In this document: piece after piece, positions 54,048-63,817 of the stretch | Position numbering within the stretch: position 1 is the stretch's first letter | Layout of the letters: each line of letters opens with the position of its first letter | NCBI RefSeq assembly: GCF_000149955.1 | Contig: NC_030991.1 | Location: 1,715,554 to 1,779,553 of the forward strand | Length of the DNA: 64,000 nucleotides | Direction: 5' to 3' | Origin: Fusarium oxysporum f. sp. lycopersici 4287 | Lineage: Eukaryota > Ascomycota > Sordariomycetes > Hypocreales > Nectriaceae | Position numbers and translations under genes: made by a program | Notes under the pieces: generated by a model | Told to the model about the DNA's origin: nothing | Seen by the model: only the letters and a program-made list of their open reading frames with translations | Database searches by the model: none

Positions 54048-55625
54048 TTATTTCGCAACACCCACGTAGGCGAAGCAATGTTTAAAAGCCTCTGTCTCCA
54101 TAGCGAACAGGCCTCCGTGGTCAAGAAGGGAAGCTGGGTGCCACAAGTTGGGCTCGAGGCGCTCAAGAAGCCCTGGGTAGCTGTTCAATCCGATCGGCTC
54201 GCTAACACCCCATGGGTTGCGGAGAACAAGGTATTGCTTGTCACCAAGGATAGTGTAGCCGAGGATAGAATAGGCATGGTTAGCAACGACGTTACTGCCT
54301 CTGTACATATGGCCAGTGGCGTAGGTCCAGGCAGTCATAGGGTTAATGGTCTTGAAGTTGACGCAATTGGAGCGGACCAACCCCAACATGTCGTTGGCTG
54401 AATGGTTTTCGGTCCTGTAGTAGTGGGGTTCCCGGTCATTGATCTGTGCCATGGCCTTCACAGGGTCGCCGCAATGTGTCTGGGTGATGTCGGGCTGCTC
54501 TGATGAGCTACCAGTGATCCATTTGGCGAATGCCTTCTCATACAACGATGGCCAAATGTCAGCTCCGTCGCTGGAGCGGCAGTACAGGGGCCCATTGTTC
54601 GAGTTGTTGATGGGGATTTCGTAATTGACCTCAACAGTCTCAGTTTTGCTGTTATTGTCGCCGCCCTTGTCGTGAAACTTGATGGCGAGGCGTTTCTTCT
54701 CATTCTTGTCGTAGTGGACTCGAGTAGCGCGGTTAATGATAATAGGATCGGACCAGAAGACCGAAAACAAGGCAGCAATCAGCCAGCTGTTACTGGCACA
54801 ACCCTGCGTGGGATCATCAAAGTAGCGCATGGTCTCTCTTTTCTCGCCAATCTCAAACATGGTAAGATCGCCAATGAGACGCTTGTTGACGCTCTGGAAG
54901 AAATAGTCGTACATATCGCGCCACGAGCTATTAGGTGGTATCCAGTGACCCTTTTGCATCCTGAATGGACTGACTAGCTCGTTAATGGACATTGTCACCT
55001 CACGGTTGGAAACCGTCTTCCCTAAGGAGTCAGCGTGGAGCATCAAGTGCATCTTGCCATTCTGCATGCGAGCCACCTTAACCCGCGTCTTACCCAGATC
55101 CTTCAGCCCGATCTTCTCAAGGTCGTCTAACTGCTGAACCCCTGATAGGTCAGGAGTCATGAGGTCCCGCTCATTTAAGATTTTCATGTCTTTCTCAGAC
55201 AACTTCTCTGCCTTCCTCTCCTTCTCGTTGAGTTTTAGCCCGGCGAATAGCACTGAGCAATGCTTCATGTCGAAGAGTTCATCGTAATCCGTCTGCAGGA
55301 CGTTGGATATGATCTTTGCCGAGTTTATCGAAAACTTGTCAATATTTCGGCCGAGGAGGGCTTCCACGAGTGAGTACGGGTTAGCAGCACCGACGCTGAC
55401 ATCCTTAGGCGGCGAATCGGGGCGTATGTCCCCCTCCCTGAGGAGTCCAGCCTCAATCTTCATATCAAGGTCATCGTAGCCCGACTGAAGGCTGTCGGAG
55501 CCAACAGATGCTGGCTTGTTAACCTTCTGGCCAAGAAGGGCTTCGACTAAGGCGTATGGGTCGATAGAAAGAACATTGGAGTTCTGGGATGCGGAGTCCG
55601 GGACAAAAGATCGGATGTCACCCAT
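54048..55625 (-). CDS. Calpain-like (peptidase C2 fold) protein, catalytic Cys replaced by Ser
   Basis: Single exon of 525 residues from ATG 55625 (MGDIRSFVPDSASQNS); an in-frame ATG at 55733 is followed by a hydrophobic, unconserved-looking stretch and is less likely. The C2 protease domain begins near residue 230: QGCASNSWLIAAL (274-286), WPSLYEKAFAKW (358-369), VANHAYSILGY with His450 and LRNPWG with Asn470. In calpains the first block is QG-x-x-G-D-C-W. Here the Cys position (280) is Ser, codon AGC at 54786-54788, so the protein is probably not a classical protease. The N-terminus contains two copies of a short module, DPYALVEALLG (22-32) and NPYSLVEALLG (82-92), each preceded by GDIR. 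The reading frame is open, so the gene is maintained or recent. Confidence 0.85.
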   Translation of the reverse strand: MGDIRSFVPDSASQNSNVLSIDPYALVEALLGQKVNKPASVGSDSLQSGYDDLDMKIEAGLLREGDIRPDSPPKDVSVGAANPYSLVEALLGRNIDKFSINSAKIISNVLQTDYDELFDMKHCSVLFAGLKLNEKERKAEKLSEKDMKILNERDLMTPDLSGVQQLDDLEKIGLKDLGKTRVKVARMQNGKMHLMLHADSLGKTVSNREVTMSINELVSPFRMQKGHWIPPNSSWRDMYDYFFQSVNKRLIGDLTMFEIGEKRETMRYFDDPTQGCASNSWLIAALFSVFWSDPIIINRATRVHYDKNEKKRLAIKFHDKGGDNNSKTETVEVNYEIPINNSNNGPLYCRSSDGADIWPSLYEKAFAKWITGSSSEQPDITQTHCGDPVKAMAQINDREPHYYRTENHSANDMLGLVRSNCVNFKTINPMTAWTYATGHMYRGSNVVANHAYSILGYTILGDKQYLVLRNPWGVSEPIGLNSYPGLLERLEPNLWHPASLLDHGGLFAMETEAFKHCFAYVGVAK

Positions 55626-57051
55626 GTTGTTTGACGATAGACAGAGTAATATAAGATAATTAAGAGTATTGAAGAAATTTAGCAAGTGGCCAGGCAAAGA
55701 ACACGTTACTGTCTGTCGTGAACAAGATGTCAAGAAGTGTCATTGCAAAGGGTTTTATACCTTTCATCCCCATGCGACTTGCAATATTGCTTGGGTTTTT
55801 TGGCCGTTCTCGTATTTCTGGGGATGATTCGCGACTGCGTCAACATTAACCTAAACCTACACACTTCTACCGCCGTCGTCAAGTTCCGTAACGCTCTCGC
55901 ATCATCGACTGCAGATACCATTTGCGGGGAAACTTCTTTCAAATCGTAGCATACATTTCCGGTCAACAAGGTAAACTTTGCTTGTGGTGAAGTCAGAGCC
56001 CAAGTATGTTACCTTGAGAACAATGTCATCGTTACGACGTGTGCTTCCACATGATGAAACCATCCCATCGGTGTTGACGCAGAGTTGATGCTGGATGAAG
56101 GCTTGATATTCAGCCCAATGCTAGGAGTGGCATAATTAACTTTAGATGTTGCGCGCAGCATGTGGACCTAACCTTGGTAGTCTAAAAAGCTTCGTAGCAG
56201 ACCTGGCGGATAGCAGCGGATATGTGCTCCCCACAAATTCGTTCGGATCCGCATTTGCGAAGCTTAATGCAGAGTATCATCAGTAGACTACAACATCAGA
56301 CAGAAGTTGAATTAACTGGCTCAGTTTCAAAGTGAGCATTTGTTCTGACCCAATAAGGCCTTGAAGCGCCAGATCTGTGACGTGCTTTTACACTTCAGAA
56401 CGCTGCAGGGACGTTAGTAAGTTGGTCAGTTAAGAGATGGTAAAGGGCGCTCTGAGTAAATTGGCTTCTAGCGGTCAAGCTTAGACGGGATAGCCGAAGC
56501 AAAGCGTGAGATCCCTTACAGAACTATTAGAGTGTCAATTGCAACGGGGCGCGTAATGTTGGAAGCAGTGGAGATAAAATGCACTAATGATGAGGCTTCT
56601 CTCGAGCGAGTGATATGGCGCTTTTGACTTTGCGTTTAGGCGTGATAAATACTTCCATACGAAGTGACGCAGAACCGCATCAGCGCCGTTACAGGGATTG
56701 TTTACTCCGCATTGAATGCCTTTATGGACACAGTAGAAGCCGACTGGTTGCGTTAGGCAGATGCTAAACTCACCAGATAATACATTCAAACCATGTGATA
56801 GCTAGATATATAGGATACGTTGGCCTGGAGCAACTTCTTCCTAATAGAGCCCCACCCTCCTTCATATAGATAGAGAACCTAGGTATGGCAAATGGTAAGC
56901 TTACAGGCATAAGGGAGGACGCTAATCCCCAGGAAGCTCATCAAGGACTAAGCCATTTTTAGCGACACCATCATAGTGTCGTAATGAGACATTCAGCAAC
57001 AGCGACATATTGACAAGTGGATTTGATCCCCGCTTTCTCGCTACTGCAGTA
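55626..57051. other. Intergenic, no gene recognised
   Basis: Starts with the calpain-like promoter. From 56000 to 57050 there are only short frames. The last bases are the TA target of the pogo-type element (57050-57051). Confidence 0.45.
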
Positions 57052-60032
57052 CTTGGGTAGGGCCTAGAGACCGGCCCACCTTAGCTTGTGGTATCACTCC
57101 GCAAGCTCCGTGCCCAAGCACGGGGGGTTCATTGACTGGGAAAAGGGTCTGCTGACAGGGAAAATTAGGGTACCTCAATTTGGCTGCAAAAGCCGCCAAA
57201 TGAAGGTACCGACTTTCCCTCGGTTAGTAACATAATTCAGACCGGACTAACCCCTCCATCTGCATCTACGGGACAAATGCATCACAACCACAACACCATA
57301 ATATATCATCAAAATCAGGTATGTTATTCATTCTTTTTCGCAACAACTAAGACATCCTACCTAACTTCAATAGTATCTTTAACTGATATATCATCATCAT
57401 CTTCTTCTTCTTCTTCTGCTTCTTCTTCTTCTTCAATCTCTTCATCATCTTCACTTTCATCGATCTCCAATTCATCATCATCAACAGACAACGCTTTCTG
57501 CTTTCCACGCTGTTTTCTCGAAGGTGAAGCTATCAAATCGACTGCATCTTTGACTATATTAATATTATAGTCAAAAGGAAGAAGGAATGGAGGATTCCAG
57601 TAAAAAGGGAAGATCTTAGGTATATGTTCTTGCTGTGCATCTCTTGCTTGCTTGGCCAATAGCTTGGATTCTTTCATCTTTCCGTGCATCTCACGGTGAG
57701 CACAATATCTTGTAGCTAGAAGCTCTGTAGACTTGATACAAAGCTCGGATTGAGTTTTGATGAAGAATTCACTGACTGTGAATGGCCTCACTTCCTGTGA
57801 GTATGAAGGTTGACTCCTATGTTGTTCAATAGGATGATATTCCTTCAAAGATGACCGTAGTAGCTTCCTTACAGAGAAAAGCCACCGCCGTAGGTATACA
57901 GCCTCGTCTCTGACCTCCTTGGCATAATAACGACGAAGCTCTGCATCCTGATTTGCCCGTCTATTATGTTGATCCTTTGCGACACGGAGTCTGGCATCAT
58001 AAACTGTAATTGGCCCGTAATTTGCTATGATAATAGTTCCTTCGTCCCGTTCTGAACGCCGTAGGCTCTTCTCCTTCAAACGGCGCATCTCCTGAGTAGC
58101 TGTGATACCGTTCAAGGCAAGGGTTGTGTGTGCTTTTCGCACTTTTTCGTTAACATGTAACACACTTGGGGTCAGAGGCACGCCTGAGGATATTGAACAT
58201 TCAATACGAAGGGCCACATAATCTTCGTATTGCTTGATTTGCCGTAGATTAAGCTGAGGTGTATTGATATTGTTCCAGATAACCGTTGGAGGCGTGGAGG
58301 GCATCATTGGAATCCCCTCGTTGCGATGAGTATTTTGATGTATATCTCGTGATGATTCGCCAGCTTCTTCTTCATTTGAATCATCGCGAAAGTCACTGCT
58401 GTGGTTGGAAGATAACCCAGGTGTGATATAGCCGGGAAGATCACGTTCAGCAACCTCCAAAGATAGGGATGAAAGAGGGTTGACCATTTTGTTGATAACA
58501 ACGGAGGGATCAACAGGATAGATGCCGGATTTTGCCCACGATGAGATGATAGTACTTTTCTTAGTAGCTTTGCGGCGAATCTCCTGTAAATGAAACATAA
58601 AGTCAGCTTTATTGAAGTCCGTAGCACCGTCAGCGATTTCCCTAAGTAAGGCTTCCTGATGCCAATGCTTATATGTACTGAATAATCCAACATCTAATGG
58701 CTGAAGTATATGTGTCAGATGAGGAGGGAAGGGATATAAGATAATATTTGCATCTAGAGCTTTCTGATAAAGCTCTTTGGTGAAATGACTTTCACATCCA
58801 TCATAAAGAATAACTCGAAGATCTGATGTATTTTGAGGCCGGGTAAGTCTCTCAAAGTGGTCAAAGAAGTCCTGTGCCGTGATATCGTCGATATAGCCTT
58901 TTGGTGTTGTGACTATCGTAGCCTGCTCGTCTAGGTCATTATCCACCCAACGGGAGGGAATCTGTACGCCGGGCATGATGACAAACGGGGCTATGATTCC
59001 TCCTGTTGCAGATATTGACTCCACGATAGTCATACTAATAGTCGTATGTGCATCTGTTAACAGAGGGGAGTCGATATCGAGGAAAGTCCATATCATAATA
59101 CCGTTCATTAGATATCCTATTATAAAGCCGGTCTCGTCGAAATTCCAGACATTATCGAAGTTGATGTCGTTTCCCTTGACAAATTCTGTCCATTTTGCAA
59201 ACCACTCTTCGACATTGGCTCGGTCTGCCATAGCTTTGCGATTTGCAGCGAGAGTACGGCTCTTTCTCCTATGAAAGACTTCACGATACCGCCTGAGGAA
59301 GCGGCGAGCCCAGAACCTTGAGGCATGAGGCTCACGATGTGTAGCCTTAAGCAGGGAATTCGCATACTGACGAAGTGTGCGTTGTTGTATGTGATGCCCC
59401 TGTGTTACTCTCCTCCAACACCAAGCGAGTATAGCTTTCTCTTCTTCCTTGCTGAATAACGTCCTGTTGCCGCCGTTATCTCTCACAGGATGATGGCCGT
59501 TGATCCTACTGCGAAGTCTCTTATAGTTGACTTTCCATGCTTGTGCAGCGGCTCTCATAGAGGGATAAACGCCCTCTAGATATAATGCCTTTGCTGCGAT
59601 AGTGCGTTCTTCAATATTATAGTCCGTGAAGCGGGAAATTCGTGGTAAACCAGTCTCAGGATTGATATATATTTGTTGTGCTGATGGAGCAAGCTCTGGG
59701 CTTTCAGATGTCATATTTTTTTTATTAATTGAAGTACTATTGCGATAGTTGTAATTGATTTAATATTTGTTGTTGAGGTGGTGATATTAATAGAGGCTGT
59801 GGTGGTGTTGCGGTAGATAAATAATTGTAGGCATCATAGGTGTAGGAAACGGGGACATGCATATAAAGAAGCTACAAAAATTTGGCGGGTTTTGCAGCCA
59901 AATTGAGGTACCTAAATTTTTTCCCTGTCAGCAGCCCCTTTTCCCTGTCAGTGCACCCCCCGTGCTTGAGGCACGGATACCGAAGGTAGTAACGAAAGCA
60001 CGGGGGGGCGATCTCTAGGCCCTACCCAAGTA
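57050..60032 (-). mobile_element. Complete pogo-type element with long interrupted inverted repeats
   Basis: The element 57052-60030 (2979 bp) is flanked by TA at 57050-57051 and 60031-60032. Both ends start CTTGGGTAGGGCCTAGAGA. After a divergent spacer both carry TCCGTGCC.CAAGCACGGGGGG, then two CTGAC.GGGAAAA units and GGTACCTCAATTTGGCTGC, so the paired region reaches about 130-180 bp inward. It encodes an uninterrupted transposase on the minus strand. Ends, duplication and frame are all intact, so it could be autonomous. Confidence 0.93.
57357..59714 (-). CDS. pogo-type transposase, 785 codons, intact
   Basis: Single exon from ATG 59714 (MTSESPELAPSAQQIYINPE). A psq-type HTH covers about residues 30-70 (ALYLEGVYPSMRAAAQAWKV). 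A Tc5-type HTH follows (LFSKEEEKAILAWCWRRVTQ to FWARRFLRRYREVFHRRKS). The DDE_1 core has NFDETGF, LYDGCESH and LQPLDVGLF, with 35 residues between the last two Asp. A long C-terminal extension follows, containing RRLKEKSLRRSERDEGT and ending in a run of about 30 acidic residues, written by a CTTCTT-type microsatellite at 57395-57475. No stop codon or frameshift. It differs in sequence from the other Fot elements of the window and is the best candidate here for an active DNA transposon. Confidence 0.93.
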   Translation of the reverse strand: MTSESPELAPSAQQIYINPETGLPRISRFTDYNIEERTIAAKALYLEGVYPSMRAAAQAWKVNYKRLRSRINGHHPVRDNGGNRTLFSKEEEKAILAWCWRRVTQGHHIQQRTLRQYANSLLKATHREPHASRFWARRFLRRYREVFHRRKSRTLAANRKAMADRANVEEWFAKWTEFVKGNDINFDNVWNFDETGFIIGYLMNGIMIWTFLDIDSPLLTDAHTTISMTIVESISATGGIIAPFVIMPGVQIPSRWVDNDLDEQATIVTTPKGYIDDITAQDFFDHFERLTRPQNTSDLRVILYDGCESHFTKELYQKALDANIILYPFPPHLTHILQPLDVGLFSTYKHWHQEALLREIADGATDFNKADFMFHLQEIRRKATKKSTIISSWAKSGIYPVDPSVVINKMVNPLSSLSLEVAERDLPGYITPGLSSNHSSDFRDDSNEEEAGESSRDIHQNTHRNEGIPMMPSTPPTVIWNNINTPQLNLRQIKQYEDYVALRIECSISSGVPLTPSVLHVNEKVRKAHTTLALNGITATQEMRRLKEKSLRRSERDEGTIIIANYGPITVYDARLRVAKDQHNRRANQDAELRRYYAKEVRDEAVYLRRWLFSVRKLLRSSLKEYHPIEQHRSQPSYSQEVRPFTVSEFFIKTQSELCIKSTELLATRYCAHREMHGKMKESKLLAKQARDAQQEHIPKIFPFYWNPPFLLPFDYNINIVKDAVDLIASPSRKQRGKQKALSVDDDELEIDESEDDEEIEEEEEAEEEEEDDDDISVKDTIEVR

Positions 60033-60091
60033 TTGGTAAGGTGTCAAACTCGGAGTGCCATCCATATACCCAAGAATCAAGTTGCAGCCAT

Positions 60092-60921
60092 CTAGGTCTG
60101 CGACCATTTTCCTTCCTCAGACGCGTTCTCTCCGTCATTGGCTATACGTTCAACAGCAGTTTCAATATCTTCAGCGCCATCAAGCATATCCAGCCAGGCT
60201 GTCTGCACCGTTCCATGCTCAAACAGCAACACAATAACTTGAACTACAGATGCCTGGCTAACATTGGCCCTCGACGTTTTATTTTTTCCAAGCTCGATCA
60301 ACCCTGCGGGTTCGTCTGACAGTATGCCTAGGTGAAGGCTTATCCCCGAGAAGTCAGCTCGGCTAGATGCTTCCTGGAGAAGTATTTCATCTGCTGCTAA
60401 TTACGCTTGACAGTAGCTCAAGAGACCGCTTCTCTTTATCTCTTGCGCGTATACTCAGGCGTCCTCATCCCACCAACTAGGTCATTCTCGACGACAGTTA
60501 ATATACGAAGAAGTAATTTTTTAACAAGCGGCGTTGGACTGTAGCATCAATAAAGTTAATAGCAACATCACCATCGATGGCAAACGTCTGGCGAAATCTA
60601 TTAGTCGTCAGTTTCGATTAAGTTGGTACATTTCTTACTCGGTTAGACCTTGCCTCCCCATCAGCCCCAGCTCACCAAACAACGGTATGTGGTTTGACTT
60701 CATCGAGGATCAATCTTGTTTGGGAAGTATCGTCGACACGTTCCCAATTACGGACCAGCAAGTTCAAATTTCCCTGGTTAGCATTGGCCAGGCTGTTGCT
60801 CTGGGAGACCTGGTCCTGTCTCCGAATGAGGTAGTGACGGTCCACGACTTCTTGAGTAGTTTCTGCGCAAGGATCTGAGCAATCTTCCGTGGTCGCCGAC
60901 GATCAGAACTTGTGGACTTAT
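60092..60921 (-). pseudogene. NmrA-like / SDR Rossmann-fold protein, decayed
   Basis: On the minus strand the order of an atypical SDR (NmrA-like) can be followed through several frames: SPQVLIVGDHG (Rossmann start, with ATA where the Met should be), KIAQILAQKLLKKSWTVTT one frame away, NQGNLNLLVRNWERVDDTS and LILDEVKPHTVVW, then TGA and AGADGEARSNR. An intron-like GTAAGA follows, then QTFAIDGDVAINFIDATVQR, and finally ILSDEPAGLIELGKNKTSRA and TAWLDMLDGAEDIETAVERI with a stop at 60092. Lost start, a 1-nt shift near 60893 and at least one stop show it is dead. Family members bind NAD(P) and act as oxidoreductases or redox sensors. Confidence 0.6.
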
Positions 60922-61458
60922 TTTAGAAGCTGCCAACTTCTCTGGAGGTGTGCCTGTGTGATTGCCGGAGAGTGGTTGATCACTGATATAGGTGAGTCTT
61001 TGATAGGGCAAATTGAATGGTCCTGGTCGCTTCAAATAGACGGCGCAGATAACTTCCACATCAAATCTCCACACCAGAGCAGAAGGCATCGAGCAGCTGA
61101 TGATAAATCATGGAAATCATGCTAACGTGACGATGCGGTGTCAAATAGTGATGCAATGGCAGCTTCACTACGTCATTATGCAGTAATGATCCATAGGATA
61201 GTGTGTGTTACTCTCCGGTTGTGAAGTCAGGATTCCCAGATGCTCATTTTCCAACCTTGACTGACAAAGCTGTCGCGCAAATCTCATTGGTTATCATCAG
61301 AAATCATCATGCTGTCGGCCAGTAGCACGCGTGCCACCTATTATAGGCCTGACGAAAAAGCAACAAGAATTAAATTGATAAATACGTAAGTGTTAAAATA
61401 TTAGCGGCCTTTCTGAAGCCTAGCACATATATAGTAGCTTCTCCTATGCTGTTACTAT
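60922..61458. other. Intergenic, no gene recognised
   Basis: Upstream flank of the NmrA-like pseudogene followed by non-coding sequence up to the TA target of the next Fot element. Confidence 0.4.
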
Positions 61459-63319
61459 TAACGTATCTTACCACCACTCCGCCCACCCCCCCACACCGCC
61501 CATTTGGTGATAGTCTCAACACCACAACAGCTATTGATGATGCGTGCACTTTATTTTGCCAATTATTCATCAAAAAAAGCCAAATTATCAGAATAGCTTC
61601 ATTTATCATGGATCGTGAATTGAGAATTTCCAGAGCAATTTCTGAGGCCTCTACAAGGGGCGTTCGCGGTGCAGCTAAGTGGGAGACCGTGCCGAGGTCG
61701 ACTTTAAGGGATCGGATCGGTGGCGCGCAACCGACGCGTTTACAACACCAAAAATACCTCTCGCTGACGCCGCAACAGGAACAGGAACTCATCGACCTTA
61801 TATTAATACGAGAAAAGTATTCCCAGCCGTTATTAAAGAAGAAGATCCATGAATATGCCCAGCATCTTGCTGAATTGAACGGCTGTGGAAGTCATCTAGG
61901 GAAAAATTGGGTAAACCGATTCTTCAAACGGCATAACAGCGTTATGTTGAAGCCATCACGACTTATTTCGGTCGCAAGGAAGAAGTCTGTTACAGAAGAG
62001 GGACCGAGGGAGTATTATGAGGGACTCAGGCGTCTTGTTATTGACTTATCAATTGGTACAGCCCGTATGCACAACCTCGACGAGACTGGAGTCCAAGAAG
62101 GGGAAACTATAGCCGGCATAGTAGCTGGAACGGTCCTGACGAGCTCGTCAGAGAAGATACAGTCAGACGCTTCCGCTTGGATCTCGATATTAGAGACAAT
62201 ATCTGCTGATGGTCGCCGACTGACCCCAACGGTAATATTTATAGGATTATCGCTATAGGGATAGTATTTTCCAAGGGATATACCGGATTGGAAGTTCACT
62301 TGCAGCAAGAAAGGCTGGTCTAATACAGAAATATTACTACGGTAGTTCTACGACATTTATCTGCCCAAGACTCATCCAAAGACCCATCTTCCTGGCGACT
62401 ATTAGTCCCCAATCAACATAAGACTCATATAAGTCCCGTCTTCATAAAGAAGGCAATGATAAACAAGGTATGGCTTAATTAGCTGCCGTCGCACTCGTCA
62501 CATATCACTCAACCGCTGGACCTTGGTCTTTTTTCCCCGTTAAAAAGATACTATCGAGAAGAGACAGCTGGAATGGAGACCTACGAAGCGACATCAAATA
62601 GACAGAAACACATCTTCGTATAGGCATATAAAATAGCTTCTAAGAAAGCCTTCAGACCAGAGAACATCCGACAGGCGTTTCAAGCATCAGGGATATACCC
62701 AGTCGATATTGATCAAGCTATAAAGAGGTTATAGCCCAAAGAGCATCGCAGACCGACTTTTCAGCCTCCCACAACACCACCAATCACGGTTAAAGTCGAT
62801 CGCGATATCTTTAATACGCCCTCGTCAAGCCGCGATATAGAAAGACTACTCTAACGGGTCGATTGGTTATCAGGGAATGCTAGAAGGGACGTCAGAATGA
62901 TCCTACGGAAGGCAGGAAAGTCACTGGACTAAAGAGGTGCGTCTATAGTCTTCCAGGAGCAAAAAATCGCCATATAGAAAGCTCAAATAACTAGTATTAA
63001 GCCGTTAGGCCGTTGCAAGGTCAATTGGGACCCGAACAAGGCTTTTCCTCATGCTGATAATCTTGTTATAGCGAAGGACCGGTCCGAGATGAACACTTGG
63101 AAGTTAAATGACGAAGCCGCGGCGGAAAATCGTCTGCCGAAGCGGAGAAAAAAGCAGTCGGTTGAACAAGAGGTTTTTAGTCAATACCCAAAATCTTAAT
63201 TGAATTGAAGCTATTTTCATAATTTGAGAATTAATCTACATAATGCGTTAGAACGGAAATGAAGCTATCGCAGGTGGGGCGGTGTGGAGGTGTGGGCGGA
63301 GTGGTGGTCAGATACGTTA
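61459..63319 (+). mobile_element. Fot-type element, decayed, ends preserved
   Basis: The element 61461-63317 (1857 bp) is flanked by TA (61459-61460, 63318-63319). Inverted ends start ACGTATCT.ACCACCACTCC and continue GCCCAC.CC.CCACACCGCCC, about 45 bp with few mismatches. The transposase inside has many stop codons. Confidence 0.9.
61608..63199 (+). pseudogene. Fot-type transposase with many nonsense codons
   Basis: ATG 61608 (MDRELRISRAISEASTRGVR). Open to 62258 with STLRDRIGGAQPTR, QQEQELIDLILIREK, LGKNWVNRFFKRHN, MHNLDETGVQEGE (first catalytic Asp) and DASAWISILETISADGRRLT. Then TAG at 62256-62258 and 62343-62345, where Gln and Trp are expected, a frame change near 62380, and further TAGs. 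Late motifs are still visible (NQHKTHISPVFIKKA, HSSHITQPLDLGLFSPLKR, FRPENIRQAFQASGIYPVDI) down to 63199. The second catalytic Asp is replaced in NQHKTH. Most stops are TAG in place of CAG or TGG. Confidence 0.85.
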
Positions 63320-63458
63320 GCTTGAAGGCTATTCTTCAAGTTTTCAACGTCCTATCTACGGCGGCTGAAGCAACGTCCGCTTTTATAAGACGGGGTGTTT
63401 GGTGTTTAGTGTAAGTAGGTTAGTAAGAGTAAGTAGGTGTGATTCTTGCAATCTGGTT

Positions 63459-63817
63459 TCAGTATTGTGTGTCGAGTCGGCCTGTGGCCATTGCAAAGCG
63501 TATAGTTGCATGGACTGCCTGCATGTTTGGCGTCCACTTTGCGTCATCTGATGGTGATTTTCCTCCTAGGTAGAACGAGAGGTTTCCTCTCAATGTCTCC
63601 GTGCACTGCAACATTTCAGTCCTATGCGCTGTCCATTTCGTGCATCGAAAGAGAAAGTGCTCTACTGTCTCTATCGCTTGCCCGCATACGCATTGCTGTG
63701 ACGCTGCTACTCTGCCTGATCCGGAAGAGGTACCCGTTCAGTCTGGCCATGTCTGTCCTAAGCTGTGATAGCACGCTGGTTTCTCTCCTTGATAAGTCAT
63801 CATAGAGCAGTCGGGTG
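63459..63817 (-). pseudogene. Tad-type LINE 3' fragment (C-terminal zinc module)
   Basis: On the minus strand: YDDLSRRETSVLSQLRTDMA and RLNGYLFRI, then (one frame over) CVCGQAIETVEHFLFRC (a CxC...H...C knuckle), then LRGNLSFYLGGKSPSDD and NMQAVHATIRFAMATGRLDT with a stop at 63459-63461. A frame change at about 63710 and the missing 5' part make it a remnant. It is interrupted at 63818 by another Fot end. It is the same class as, but not the same copy as, the LINE at 18.9-27.5 kb. Confidence 0.75.
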
